Shown here one piece after another: positions 44,278 through 53,924 of a stretch of DNA of 64,000 nt. Origin of the DNA: Pseudomonadota bacterium. Its GTDB lineage: Bacteria > Pseudomonadota > Gammaproteobacteria > Burkholderiales > Rhodocyclaceae. The stretch is from contig JAGTRW010000006.1 in NCBI GenBank assembly GCA_018262095.1, positions 1-64,000 of the forward strand, written 5' to 3'. Below the pieces are notes generated by a model. The model did no database searches. It was given only the letters and a program-made list of their open reading frames with translations, and was not told the DNA's origin. Within the stretch, counting starts at the first letter, position 1. Each line of letters starts with the position of its first letter. Position numbers and translations under genes: made by a program.

Positions 44278-44889
44278 ATGAGCTTCTGCGGGAAAAAGCA
44301 TTCGGATCAGGAACGCGCGTCCAGCCGGCGAAAACAAGTGCTCGACGCCGCCGAATGCTGTTTTGGCCGCAGCGGCTTCCATGGCGCCAGCATGGCCGAG
44401 ATTTCGAAGGCGGCCGGGATGAGCGCCGGGCATATCTACAACTATTTCGACAGCAAGGACGACATCATTGCCGCCTTTGTTCAGCAGAACATGGATCGTG
44501 TTTCGGCGATCATGCGCGACCTTGAGCAGCAGGACGATCCGCTGCAGGCAGTGCTCGATGCCATTGAAGACCATGTCCGCGAAGCGCTCGACCCGTGCAT
44601 CTGGAAACTGCCACTGGAAATCTACGCTGAGGCGTCGCGCAATCCGAAAATCGCGCAGCTGGTGCAACAGGCCGACCAGCACTCCCGAGCCCAGTTCGTC
44701 GCCATTCTGAAAGCCGGCCGCGAGGCGCGCGGACTGGCGACCGATGGCGCCATTCTCGACAGCCGCTGCGATGTTCTGATCGCCATTTTCGAGGGGCTGC
44801 CCTTGCGCGCGCTGCACCACCCCTCGCTCAACGAGGCCGCAGTGGCTGCGGCGGTTCGCTTGGCGGTGGCGCCCTTGCTGTTCGGTTAG
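44278..44889 (+). CDS. TetR-family regulator of the RND operon
   Basis: This 203-residue protein has an N-terminal helix-turn-helix (KQVLDAAECCFGRSGFHGASMAEISKAAGMSAGHIYNYFDSKDDII) and a ligand-binding domain with a C-terminal TetR_C fold. AcrR-like proteins repress pump genes and release DNA on drug binding. Here the gene lies at the 3' end of the pump operon on the same strand, 51 bp after the channel gene, rather than divergent as for acrR, so it may be autoregulated through the operon promoter. The ligand is unknown. Confidence 0.85.
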   Translation: MSFCGKKHSDQERASSRRKQVLDAAECCFGRSGFHGASMAEISKAAGMSAGHIYNYFDSKDDIIAAFVQQNMDRVSAIMRDLEQQDDPLQAVLDAIEDHVREALDPCIWKLPLEIYAEASRNPKIAQLVQQADQHSRAQFVAILKAGREARGLATDGAILDSRCDVLIAIFEGLPLRALHHPSLNEAAVAAAVRLAVAPLLFG

Positions 44890-45010
44890 TGAGCGGCGGC
44901 GTATTTCAGTAACCTGATTTTCATCCCCGCGCGTTAAACTGATGCGCGGCGGGGCGACCGCCCATGGCAAAATTGGAGTCGCCTCGAACAAACGATCAGG
45001 ATACGACGCC

Positions 45011-45889
45011 ATGCGCAATTTCGACATCAACGACCCGGAAACCAGCGCCTTGACTCCGGAGGACCTCAAAAAGGTTCTTTCCTCAATCGATATTCCGGTG
45101 TGTCCGGTGGTCGTGACGCAGGCGTTGGCCGAGGCGCTCAAGGATGAGCCGGACCTGCGCATCCTGGCCAAACTGGTGGCGACCGATCCGAGCATGTCCG
45201 CCGCAGCGCTCAAACTCGCCAATTCGGCGCTCTATCGCTCGGGTACTCCGGTGACCAGCGTTCGCCACGCGCTCGACCGACTGGGGACCAAATCGGTGGT
45301 CTGCATCGTTGTCGCGGTCGCTCTGCGTTCGACCGTCGAGGGGCTGCCGGCCGCCTGGCTCAACGACTTCTGGCAGCGCGCGACGCAGGTGGCGGTGATC
45401 TCAGCGCTGGTGGCGCGGCGCCAGTTCGGTATCTCGCAGGACGCAGCCTATACCTTTGCGCTCTTTCACAACGCCGCGATTCCGATGATGATGAAACGCT
45501 TCGCCGACTACGGCAAAGTGCTCGAAGCGGCCAAGGCCGACGGGCGCCTGCTGGTCGATGCGGAAATAGCCTTCTTTCCGTGCACCCACCCGATCGTCGG
45601 GTCGCTGATGGTGCGCAACTGGGGCCTGCCGTCGACGCTGGGCCTGGCGATCCGTTTTCACCACGAAGCCGACGCCTACGAATTGCCCGACCAGACCTTG
45701 CCCGGCAGCGCCTTGTCATTGATCGCAGTGACTCACGTCGCCGAGCATCTGATCGCGCGAATTCGCGAAGAGAGTGATTACGAGGTCGGCGCCGAACTCT
45801 TTGACAAGGCGCTGGCGTTCATGGGGATTTCCGATGCCGAAGTCGACGAACTGCAGCAGCGCGTCGAAACGGCACTGGCCGAGGCCTGA
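45011..45889 (+). CDS. HDOD-domain signalling protein
   Basis: This 292-residue protein has an HDOD domain from about residue 20 (IDIPVCPVVVTQALAEAL, LVATDPSMSAAALKLANSALY, LDRLGTKSVVCIVVAVALRS) and a C-terminal helical region. HDOD proteins lack HD hydrolase residues and act in signalling, chemotaxis or c-di-GMP networks. There is no catalytic or receiver domain and no membrane segment. ATG 45011 (MRNFD) has AGGAT upstream. No operon partner is evident: the yqaA-type gene is convergent. Confidence 0.82.
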   Translation: MRNFDINDPETSALTPEDLKKVLSSIDIPVCPVVVTQALAEALKDEPDLRILAKLVATDPSMSAAALKLANSALYRSGTPVTSVRHALDRLGTKSVVCIVVAVALRSTVEGLPAAWLNDFWQRATQVAVISALVARRQFGISQDAAYTFALFHNAAIPMMMKRFADYGKVLEAAKADGRLLVDAEIAFFPCTHPIVGSLMVRNWGLPSTLGLAIRFHHEADAYELPDQTLPGSALSLIAVTHVAEHLIARIREESDYEVGAELFDKALAFMGISDAEVDELQQRVETALAEA

Positions 45890-45908
45890 GCCGCGCTCTG
45901 CCCTGGCC

Positions 45909-46331
45909 TCACCACAGCGCGCCCTGGGCGACCAGCGCGTAGCGCGCCGCCTTGCCGAGCGCCATGAACAGCGCGCAGGCGAGGCCATTGAGGCGCAGCC
46001 AGCCGGCGGCGACGCACAGCGCGTCGCCGACCAGCGGCACCCACGACAGCAGCAGCAGCGGTGACCCCCAGCGCTGCAGCCGCGAATGCCAGGGCCAGGC
46101 GTCGAATTTCTGCCATTGCGGCAGCCAACGCCCGCAGGCGTAGGAACTCATCCCGCCCAGCGTATTGCCCAGCGTCGCCAGCGCCAGTGCCGGCCACAAG
46201 GTTTCCGGATGCAGCTTGATGAGCGCGAAGAGGACGACCTCCGAACCGCCGGGCAGCAGCGTCGCTGACAAAAAACTGGCGGCGAACAAACCCCACAGCC
46301 CGGCTTCGGCGCTGATGTTCAACCAGGTCAT
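45909..46331 (-). CDS. YqaA-family membrane protein (DedA/SNARE-associated)
   Basis: This 140-residue protein has about four hydrophobic segments and the SNARE-associated/VTT pattern (LFAASFLSATLLPGGSEVVLFAL, ATLGNTLGGMSSYACGRWLP, WVPLVGDALCVAAGWLRL). The family belongs to the DedA superfamily, implicated in membrane lipid or undecaprenyl-phosphate transport; YqaA itself is uncharacterised. It starts at ATG 46331 and is divergent from ilvA, 48 bp away. Confidence 0.85.
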   Translation of the reverse strand: MTWLNISAEAGLWGLFAASFLSATLLPGGSEVVLFALIKLHPETLWPALALATLGNTLGGMSSYACGRWLPQWQKFDAWPWHSRLQRWGSPLLLLSWVPLVGDALCVAAGWLRLNGLACALFMALGKAARYALVAQGALW

Positions 46332-46379
46332 GCGGCTACTGCTAGAATCATCCGTTTCCCCAAAAGAGTTGTGGCGGCC

Positions 46380-47891
46380 ATGCACCCCGATTATCTCGAA
46401 AAAATCCTCAACGCGCAGGTTTACGACGTCGCCGTCGAAACGCCGCTCGACGCCGCGCCCAACCTTTCGGCGCGCATCGGCAACAGCATCCTGTTCAAGC
46501 GCGAGGACATGCAGCCGGTGTTCTCGTTCAAGCTGCGTGGCGCCTACAACAAGATCGCCCAGCTCTCGGCCGAGCGCCGCGCGCGCGGCGTGATCTGCGC
46601 TTCGGCCGGCAACCATGCGCAGGGCGTCGCGTTGTCGGCGGCCAAGCTCGGTTGCCGCGCGGTGATCGTGATGCCGACGACGACGCCGTCGATCAAGATC
46701 GACGCGGTGCGCCGTTGGGGCGGCGAGGTGGTGCTGGCCGGCGACTCTTACGACGAGGCCTATGCCCGCGCGCTCGAACTCGAGAAAGCGCAGAAGCTCA
46801 CCTTCGTCCATCCTTTCGACGACCCCGACGTGATCGCCGGCCAGGGGACGATCGCCATGGAAATTCTGCGCCAACATCCGAAACCGATCGACGCGGTGTT
46901 CTGTTGCGTCGGCGGCGGCGGGCTGATTTCGGGCGTTGCCGCGTACATCAAACGGCTGCGGCCGGAGACCAAAATCATCGGTGTCGAGGCGGTCGACGCC
47001 GACGCCATGACCCAGTCGCTGGCCGCCGGCAAGCGCGTTCGTCTCAAGCAGGTCGGCCTGTTCGCCGACGGCGCGGCGGTCAAGTACGTCGGCGAGGAAA
47101 CCTTCCGCCTGTGCCAGCTCTACGTCGACGAAATGGTTCGCGTCGACACCGACGCGATCTGCGCGGCGATCAAGGACGTTTTCGAGGATACGCGCGCCGT
47201 GCTCGAGCCGGCCGGCGCGCTGGCGGTGGCCGGCGCCAAGGCCTACGCTGCCGCGCACAAACTCAAGGGCAAGACGCTGGTCGCCGTCGCCTCGGGCGCC
47301 AACATGAATTTCGACCGCCTGCGCTTCGTCGCCGAACGCGCCGAGGTCGGCGAACAGCGCGAGGCGGTGCTCGCCGTGACGCTGCCCGAGCAGCCCGGCG
47401 CCTACCGCAAGTTCCTTTCGCTGATCGGCGCGCGCAACGTCACCGAATTCAACTACCGCTTCAACGACCGCGCCGAGGCGCACGTCTTCGTCGGCGTCCA
47501 GGTCGCCTCGCGCGGCGAATCGCTCAAGCTCGTCGAGCATCTGCGCAAAGGCGGTTACGCGACGCTCGACCTGACCGACGACGAAATGGCCAAGGCGCAC
47601 ATCCGTCACCTGGTCGGCGGCCACGCGCCGCAAGTCGATCACGAGCTCGTCTACCGCTTCGAATTCCCCGAGCGCCCGGGGGCGCTGATGAATTTCCTGA
47701 GCCAGATGAGCGCCAACTGGAACATCAGCCTGTTCCACTACCGCAACCACGGCGCCGATTACGGCCGCGTGCTGGTCGGCATGCAGGTGCCGCCGGCCGA
47801 GAAGGCCGAGTTTCGCAAGTTCCTCAAAAACCTCGGTTACGCGCACTGGGACGAAACGAACAACCCGGCGTACAAGCTCTTTCTCGCCTGA
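46380..47891 (+). CDS. ilvA: Threonine dehydratase, biosynthetic
   Basis: This 503-residue PLP enzyme makes 2-oxobutanoate from threonine, the first step to isoleucine. PLP Lys is in QPVFSFKLRGAYNK (near residue 54), the phosphate-binding loop is GGGGLISG, and ASAGNHAQGVALSA supports the class. Two C-terminal ACT-like regulatory domains (Thr_dehydrat_C; from AVTLPEQPGAYRKFL and from RFEFPERPGALMNFL) mark the isoleucine-inhibited biosynthetic form. A GTG at 46371 with AAAGAG upstream is an alternative start. Confidence 0.94.
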   Translation: MHPDYLEKILNAQVYDVAVETPLDAAPNLSARIGNSILFKREDMQPVFSFKLRGAYNKIAQLSAERRARGVICASAGNHAQGVALSAAKLGCRAVIVMPTTTPSIKIDAVRRWGGEVVLAGDSYDEAYARALELEKAQKLTFVHPFDDPDVIAGQGTIAMEILRQHPKPIDAVFCCVGGGGLISGVAAYIKRLRPETKIIGVEAVDADAMTQSLAAGKRVRLKQVGLFADGAAVKYVGEETFRLCQLYVDEMVRVDTDAICAAIKDVFEDTRAVLEPAGALAVAGAKAYAAAHKLKGKTLVAVASGANMNFDRLRFVAERAEVGEQREAVLAVTLPEQPGAYRKFLSLIGARNVTEFNYRFNDRAEAHVFVGVQVASRGESLKLVEHLRKGGYATLDLTDDEMAKAHIRHLVGGHAPQVDHELVYRFEFPERPGALMNFLSQMSANWNISLFHYRNHGADYGRVLVGMQVPPAEKAEFRKFLKNLGYAHWDETNNPAYKLFLA

Positions 47892-48005
47892 ATGGGCTTT
47901 ACCTGTTTTTACGGCCGCGCCTCGTCGTCCGCTGAAATTGTGTGCGCCGCGGCCGGCGATTCGCGACTAAACTAGGCGCCGATATTACCCGGAGGATGGC
48001 CAAGA

Positions 48006-48944
48006 ATGCCGCTCAAAATCGCCAACAACGTCACCGAACTGATCGGCAATACGCCGCTGGTCAGACTCAACCGCGTGTCTGCCGGAATCGACGGCACGCT
48101 CGCCGTCAAGCTCGAGTTCTTCAATCCGGCGCACAGCGTCAAGGATCGCATCGCCGCGGCGATGATCGACGCGGCGTTGGCGAGCGGGAAAATCGGCGCC
48201 GAGACGATCGTTCTCGAGCCGACCTCGGGCAATACCGGAATCGGCCTGGCGATGGTCTGCGCGGCGTATGGAATCCGCTGCTGCTTCGTGATGCCGGAGA
48301 CCATGAGTCGCGAGCGGCGCTTGCTGCTCAAGGCCTACGGTGCCGAACTGGTGCTCACGCCGGGGGCCGAGGGAATGCTCGGCGCGATCCGGCGCGCCGA
48401 CCAGATGGCGGCTTGCGATTCGCGTTACTTCATTGCGCAACAGTTTGAGAATCCCGCCAACCCAGAGATCCACCGCGCGACGACCGCCGCCGAGATCTGG
48501 CGCGATACCGACGGGCAGGTCGATATCTTCGTCGCCGGCGTCGGCACCGGCGGCACCCTGACCGGCGTCGGCGAAGTACTCAAGGCGCACAAGCCGGGAA
48601 TCAAGGTGATCGCCGTTGAACCCGACGCTTCGCCGGTGCTCTCGGGCGGCGCCAAGGGGCCGCACCCGATCCAGGGAATCGGCGCCGGCTTTGTCCCGGC
48701 GGTGCTCAATACGTCAATTTACGACGAGGTCGTTCGCGTCACCGCCGAAGACTCTTTTGCCATCGCGCGCCGGATGGCGACCGAAGAGGGGCTGCTCGTC
48801 GGCATCTCGTCGGGCGCCGCCGTCTGGGCGGCGCTGCAAGTCGCGCGCCGGCCCGAGAACCAAGGCAAGCTGACGGTGGTGATCATCCCGTCGTTCGGCG
48901 AGCGTTACCTATCGACCCAGCTCTACGCCCACCTGGACGTTTGA
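48006..48944 (+). CDS. cysK: Cysteine synthase A (O-acetylserine sulfhydrylase)
   Basis: This 312-residue PLP enzyme makes cysteine from O-acetylserine and sulfide. The catalytic Lys is in [14 protein letters not shown] (near residue 44), the substrate loop is [14 protein letters not shown], and the PLP phosphate loop is [10 protein letters not shown]. It ends in a normal C-terminal tail. GGAGG lies 6-10 bases upstream of ATG 48006. A palindromic element follows the stop codon. Confidence 0.93.
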   Translation: MPLKIANNVTELIGNTPLVRLNRVSAGIDGTLAVKLEFFNPAHSVKDRIAAAMIDAALASGKIGAETIVLEPTSGNTGIGLAMVCAAYGIRCCFVMPETMSRERRLLLKAYGAELVLTPGAEGMLGAIRRADQMAACDSRYFIAQQFENPANPEIHRATTAAEIWRDTDGQVDIFVAGVGTGGTLTGVGEVLKAHKPGIKVIAVEPDASPVLSGGAKGPHPIQGIGAGFVPAVLNTSIYDEVVRVTAEDSFAIARRMATEEGLLVGISSGAAVWAALQVARRPENQGKLTVVIIPSFGERYLSTQLYAHLDV

Positions 48945-48957
48945 GTGCTGGAAAATC

Positions 48958-49057
48958 GACCACAACGAGCACGACGAAAGGCAAAGTTGCCTTTTCTTGA
49001 AATCGTTGTGCCCGTTGCACTCCAAGGGCGTTTCTTGCGGGGCATGTCGTTGTGGTC
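48958..49057. repeat. 100-bp palindromic element, possible MITE or RNA hairpin
   Basis: Outer arms GACCACAACGA (48958-48968) and TCGTTGTGGTC (49047-49057) are exact reverse complements. A second TCGTTGTG (49003-49010) can also pair with the left arm, and a short internal hairpin AAAGGCA/TGCCTTT is followed by a few T. It could be a transcription terminator for cysK, an attenuator for the downstream gene, or a small nonautonomous mobile repeat. Confidence 0.6.
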
Positions 49058-49084
49058 AAAACTGCGTTTCTAAACTGATTAAAC

Positions 49085-50242
49085 ATGATGACTTCTCCTT
49101 CCTTCGATTTCGATAGTGTGATTGACCGCCGCCACGGCGATTCGCTCAAATGGAACAAGTACGCGGGGCGCGACGTGCTGCCCTTGTGGGTTGCCGACAT
49201 GGATTTCGCTGCGCCGCCGGCGGTGCTCGCGGCGCTCGAGAAGCGCCTGGCGCAGGGCTGCCTCGGTTACGCCGTCCCCTGGCCAGCGCTGGTCGACAGC
49301 GTGCTCGCGCATTTGCAGCGCCAATACGCATGGCGCGTCGAGCGCGAATGGCTGGTCTGGCTGCCGGGTCTGGTGACCGGAATCAACGTCGCGTGCCGCG
49401 CCGTCGATGGCGCGGTGCTCACCGCGACGCCGGTCTATCCGCCCTTTTTGTCGGCGCCGCGCCTATCCGGAAGGCAACTGCTGAGCGTCCCGTTGCGCCT
49501 GGCCAATGGCGGCTGGGGCTGGGATTTCGCCGCGCTGGAGGCGGCGATCACGCCCGAGACCCGGCTGTTGCTGCTTTGCCATCCGCACAATCCGGTCGGC
49601 CGCGCCTGGCGCGACGACGAGCTCGCCGAGCTCTCGGCTTTCTGCCAGCGCCACGACCTGCTCATTTGTTCCGACGAAATTCACTGCGACCTGATCCTCG
49701 ACGAAGGTCGGCAGCATCGCCCGCTGGCGACGATCGACGGTGAAATGGCCAGGCGCTGCATTACGCTGATGGCGCCGTCGAAAACCTACAACATCCCGGG
49801 ACTCGGCTGCTCGTTCGCGGTGATTGCCGACGAAGCGCTGCGCAGCCGCTTCACCGGCGTGATGCGCGGCATCGTTCCCGACGTCAATGTGTTCGGACTG
49901 ACCGCGGCGCAGGCCGCCTATGGCGAGTCTGATGACTGGCACGCGGCCCTGATCGGCGTGCTGCGCGGCAATCGCGACCGCGTCGAAGCGGCGGTCGCCG
50001 CGATGCCGGGTCTCGCGATGAGCCACGTCGAGGCGACCTATCTGGCGTGGATCGACGCGCGCGGTATCAAAGTCGCCGACCCGGTGGCTTTTTTTGAAGC
50101 CGCCGGCGTCGGCCTGTCGCGCGGTGACGATTTTGGCTTGCCGGGCTGGGTTCGGCTCAATTTCGGTTGTCCGCGCGCAACGCTCGACGCGGCGCTGGAA
50201 CGGATGGCGAAGGCGCTTGCGCTGCACGGCGGTCAAGTTTAG
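49085..50242 (+). CDS. PatB/MalY-type C-S lyase (cystathionine beta-lyase-like aminotransferase)
   Basis: This 385-residue fold-type I PLP enzyme has MalY/PatB hallmarks: LPLWVADMDFAAPPAVLAAL, GYAVP, LLLCHPHNPVGRAW, CSDEIHCDLIL and the PLP Lys in MAPSKTYNIPGL (near residue 232). It cleaves C-S bonds in cystathionine or related thioethers to release thiols and pyruvate. Its position near cysK suggests sulfur metabolism. Start ATG 49085 is preceded only by a weak ribosome site. Confidence 0.88.
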   Translation: MMTSPSFDFDSVIDRRHGDSLKWNKYAGRDVLPLWVADMDFAAPPAVLAALEKRLAQGCLGYAVPWPALVDSVLAHLQRQYAWRVEREWLVWLPGLVTGINVACRAVDGAVLTATPVYPPFLSAPRLSGRQLLSVPLRLANGGWGWDFAALEAAITPETRLLLLCHPHNPVGRAWRDDELAELSAFCQRHDLLICSDEIHCDLILDEGRQHRPLATIDGEMARRCITLMAPSKTYNIPGLGCSFAVIADEALRSRFTGVMRGIVPDVNVFGLTAAQAAYGESDDWHAALIGVLRGNRDRVEAAVAAMPGLAMSHVEATYLAWIDARGIKVADPVAFFEAAGVGLSRGDDFGLPGWVRLNFGCPRATLDAALERMAKALALHGGQV

Positions 50243-50351
50243 GCAAAACTGGCCGATACGGTCCGTATTGCCGAAGGGCTGACCAAGGCAGGCTGCGCAA
50301 AGAAGCAAAATTTCGTCACCATTGCAATACTTTCTTGGCACGCGACTTCGC

Positions 50352-53300
50352 ATGATATTTCTCCGACAATCGTCTCTGCTCAGTGCGCCACGGTGGCTGA
50401 TTCTGATCGTCGTCGGGCTGCTCGGTCTGCTGGCTACCGCTTGGGTGAGCTGGTCGCTGCATGCCGTCGAGCAGGAGCGCCTGGAATTTCGTTTCCGCTT
50501 GGCGGCGCAGGCGCGCGCCGACGAGGTGATCGACCAGCTGCGGCAACCGCTTGAGCATCTGACGACGCTGCAGAGTCTGTTCGCCAGCGTCGACCAGGTC
50601 GACTGGACGGCGTTCAAGAAATTCACCGAGCCGATGCTCAGTCAGCCGGGCGTGCGCAGTTACAACTGGTTTCCGCGGATCGCCGCGAGCGATCGAGCGG
50701 CCTTCGAGCGCCAGGGGCGGAAACTGTGGGGCGAGCGCTTTTTCATCGCTGAGCCCAGTGATGGTAGCGAGCGAATTGTCGCCGCCCGGCGCGACGAGTA
50801 CTTCCCCTTGTTCTATTCGGTTCCCGAAGAGCTTGGACGCGCCAACGTGGGCTTTGACCTCTACGCCATCGCTTCCCGGGCAGCGCTGATCGACCAGGCG
50901 ATTGAAGGCAATTTGCCGACGTCGAGCGACGTCGGTCCGCTCGTGGTCGATCGCAGGCAGACCGATGTCATGCTCTTGATCGCGCCGGTCTATCCGGTGG
51001 CGCAGCTTCCTGAGCAAGGCCGGCGTCGCGCGCAAGCTCGCGGCATTGTGGTGGCCTTCGTCAGCATCGAAAAGATGTTCGCGGCAGCCAACGGCGGCCT
51101 GTCCGACATCGGTTTCAATTTACGTTTGGCCGATCTCAAGCCGTCTGCGGGAAAATCGCCGCTGGCCGTCTGGAACTCGCGCCTGCCGGGAGTCGATGCG
51201 GCGACCAGCGAAGCGCCCTTGAGCTATGCAAAAGCAATCGATCTGGCGAGCCACGCGTGGTCGGTACAGATCGAGGCGACGCCCGCCTGGATCGAACTCA
51301 ACCGCTCGCCGGGCCTGCGTCTTGTGCCGCTGGCGGGAATTCTGGCGACCGCTGTGCTGCTCTTCTATCTGCGCGCGCTGCTCGGGCGCAGCGCACTCGC
51401 CGATTGGCTCGAGCTCAGCCAGCAGGACAACCTCAAGCAGCGGCAAAAGTCCGAAGCTTGGGCCAACAAGCTGTCGCTGGCGGTCGAACAGAACCCGGCG
51501 TCGATCTACATCACCGACCTCGCCGGGCGCATCGAGTACGTCAACGAGAAATTCGTCGCCACGACCGGTTACCCGCGCAGCGAGGCGATCGGTCAGGACT
51601 CGCGCATTCTGCGTTTAGACAGCGTCGACGTCTCGGTCTATACGGATTTGTGGGCAACCATCGAGTCGGGGCAGAACTGGCAGGGCGAGCTGCAGGGCCG
51701 GCAGCGCGATGGAACGCTGACCTGGGACCGCGTGTGGGTCTCGCCGATCAAGGACGATCAGGGAAAGGTCACCAACTACCTGACGATCAAGGAAAATATC
51801 ACCGAGCTGCGCGAAGTGATGCTGCGCCTGCACGAAAGCGAATCGCGTTTTCGCGGCGCCATGTCGGTGATGGTCGAGGGGCTGATGATTATTTCACCGC
51901 AGGGCAGCTATGTCTTTGCGAACCGCTCGGCCGAAGAATTCATGGGTTGCGCCAGCGGCGAACTGTCGGGTCGCCGGCCCGACGACTTCGCCTTTGAACG
52001 ATTGCACGAAGATGGCTCGCTTTGCCTGCCGGAGGACTATCCGTCAGTCATCACCTTGCGCGAGGGGCGCGAAGTCCGTGATTTTGTAATGGGTCACCGC
52101 TACGATGACGCGAGTGTTCGCTGGTTCGAGATCAACTCGTCGCCGCTGCGCATCGGCGAGGCACAGGATTGCGGCGTCGTCTTGACCATCGCTGAGATCA
52201 CCGAGCGACGGCGCGCCGACGAGCAACTCAAGCTCGCTTTCGAGGCGATCAGGCAAAGCGGCGAAGGCATCCTGATGACCGACGCGCAGCAGATCATCCT
52301 CTCGGTCAATCCGGCCTTCGAAGCGGTCACCGGCTACCGCGCCGAAGAAGTGGTCGGCAAGACGCCGGCGCTGATCGCCTCGCTGCGCCATGACCAGCAA
52401 TTCCATGCGGCGATGAACGAGTCGCTCGACAATACGGGGTACTGGCGCGGCGAAGTCTGGAACCGGCGCAAGAACGGCGAAGTCTATCCGGAGTGGCTCG
52501 GCGTCTCGGTCGTTCGTGAAAGCGACGGCCGCCCGAAATATTACGTCTATATCTATTCGGACATGAGCGAGCGCCAGGCCGCGCAACAGCGCATCGAGTT
52601 CCTGGCCCACCACGACCCGCTGACCGGCCTGCCCAACCGCCTGCTGCTGCGCGACCGCATGGAGCAGGCGAAGGCGCTGGCGATGCGCATGCACAGTCGC
52701 GTCGCGCTGATGTTCCTCGATCTGGATCGGTTCAAGACGATCAACGATTCGCTCGGCCATCCGGTCGGCGACGCGCTGCTCAAGGAAGTCGTCGAACGGC
52801 TCAAGAGCTGCGTGCGCGAATCGGACACCATCAGCCGCCAGGGTGGCGATGAGTTCATCATCCTGCTCAACGACGTTCGCGACAGCGACTCGGTGTCGCG
52901 CGTCGCCGACAAGATTCACCAGCGCATGGGCGAGCCGATCATGCTCGGCAAGCACTCGCTGATCACCTCGTTCTCGATCGGCATTGCGCTCTACCCCGAC
53001 GACGGCGATGAATTCGACAGCCTGCTGCAGAAAGCCGACACCGCGATGTACCACGCCAAGGGCGCCGGCCGCAACGGCCATCGCTTCTTTACCGAGCAGA
53101 TGAATCGCCAGGTGGTCGAGCACCTGACGCTCGAAACGCAGTTGCGACGCGCGCTCGAGAACGGCGAGTTCGTGCTGCATTACCAGCCGCAACTCGACCT
53201 GCACGATGGCGGCATCGTCGGCGTCGAGGCGCTGATCCGCTGGAATTGCCCGGAAAACGGGCTGATCTCGCCGGCGCGCTTCATCCCGGTCGCCGAGGAC

Positions 53301-53924
53301 TCGGGAATGATCGTACCGATCGGCGCCTGGGTGATCGGCGAAGCCTGCCGTCAGGCGCGCGCCTGGCAGGACGCCGGGTTGCCGCCGCTGGTCGTCGCCG
53401 TCAATCTGTCGGCGGTGCAGTTCCGGCGTCCCGACCTCGTCAATACGGTGATCAACGCGCTGGTGCTTTCCGACCTCGATTCACAATGGCTCGAACTCGA
53501 ACTCACCGAATCGATCCTGATCCAGGATGCCGAAGCGACGCTCGACGCCGTGCGCCGTCTCAAGGCGCTGGGCGTTCGGCTGTCGGTCGACGACTTCGGC
53601 ACCGGCTATTCGAGCCTGACCTACCTCAAGCGCTTCGCCGTCGACAAGCTCAAGATCGACCAGTCGTTCATCCGCGACCTGGTGTCCGATCCGGACGACG
53701 CGGCGATCGTCCGCGCGATCATCCAGATGGCGCGCAGCCTCAAGCTCAAGACCATCGCCGAAGGCGTCGAAAGCGAGGAACTGGCCAACCTGCTGCGCAT
53801 CTTTCACTGCGACGAGATTCAGGGTTACTGGTTCGCGCGGCCGATGCCGGCCGATCAACTCGAAGCCTTTGTCCGCGCGCACGCAGCGAAAAAAAGCGAT
53901 CTGGCCACTTCGTTCGCTATCTGA
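50352..53924 (+). CDS. CHASE-PAS-GGDEF-EAL c-di-GMP signalling protein
   Basis: This 1190-residue protein has TM1 near residues 15-36, a CHASE-type extracellular domain (to about 300), a second TM (near LVPLAGILATAVLLFYLRAL), and three PAS domains with PAC motifs. A GGDEF domain with intact RQGGDEF (near 830) and an EAL domain with VGVEALIRW, NLSAVQF, ELTESIL and DDFGTGYSSLTYLKRF follow, so all key catalytic residues of a phosphodiesterase appear present. It could make or degrade c-di-GMP. There is an earlier Met at 50322 (MQYFLG); the start at MIFLRQSS gives a better membrane anchor. The 3' end overlaps the convergent 5-FTHF cyclo-ligase gene by 8 bp. Confidence 0.88.
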   Translation: MIFLRQSSLLSAPRWLILIVVGLLGLLATAWVSWSLHAVEQERLEFRFRLAAQARADEVIDQLRQPLEHLTTLQSLFASVDQVDWTAFKKFTEPMLSQPGVRSYNWFPRIAASDRAAFERQGRKLWGERFFIAEPSDGSERIVAARRDEYFPLFYSVPEELGRANVGFDLYAIASRAALIDQAIEGNLPTSSDVGPLVVDRRQTDVMLLIAPVYPVAQLPEQGRRRAQARGIVVAFVSIEKMFAAANGGLSDIGFNLRLADLKPSAGKSPLAVWNSRLPGVDAATSEAPLSYAKAIDLASHAWSVQIEATPAWIELNRSPGLRLVPLAGILATAVLLFYLRALLGRSALADWLELSQQDNLKQRQKSEAWANKLSLAVEQNPASIYITDLAGRIEYVNEKFVATTGYPRSEAIGQDSRILRLDSVDVSVYTDLWATIESGQNWQGELQGRQRDGTLTWDRVWVSPIKDDQGKVTNYLTIKENITELREVMLRLHESESRFRGAMSVMVEGLMIISPQGSYVFANRSAEEFMGCASGELSGRRPDDFAFERLHEDGSLCLPEDYPSVITLREGREVRDFVMGHRYDDASVRWFEINSSPLRIGEAQDCGVVLTIAEITERRRADEQLKLAFEAIRQSGEGILMTDAQQIILSVNPAFEAVTGYRAEEVVGKTPALIASLRHDQQFHAAMNESLDNTGYWRGEVWNRRKNGEVYPEWLGVSVVRESDGRPKYYVYIYSDMSERQAAQQRIEFLAHHDPLTGLPNRLLLRDRMEQAKALAMRMHSRVALMFLDLDRFKTINDSLGHPVGDALLKEVVERLKSCVRESDTISRQGGDEFIILLNDVRDSDSVSRVADKIHQRMGEPIMLGKHSLITSFSIGIALYPDDGDEFDSLLQKADTAMYHAKGAGRNGHRFFTEQMNRQVVEHLTLETQLRRALENGEFVLHYQPQLDLHDGGIVGVEALIRWNCPENGLISPARFIPVAEDSGMIVPIGAWVIGEACRQARAWQDAGLPPLVVAVNLSAVQFRRPDLVNTVINALVLSDLDSQWLELELTESILIQDAEATLDAVRRLKALGVRLSVDDFGTGYSSLTYLKRFAVDKLKIDQSFIRDLVSDPDDAAIVRAIIQMARSLKLKTIAEGVESEELANLLRIFHCDEIQGYWFARPMPADQLEAFVRAHAAKKSDLATSFAI

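Noticed and set aside
50243-50351. Terminator at ATACGGtCCGTAT
   Set aside because: The palindrome has no loop space and no T-run, so it is not reported as a terminator.
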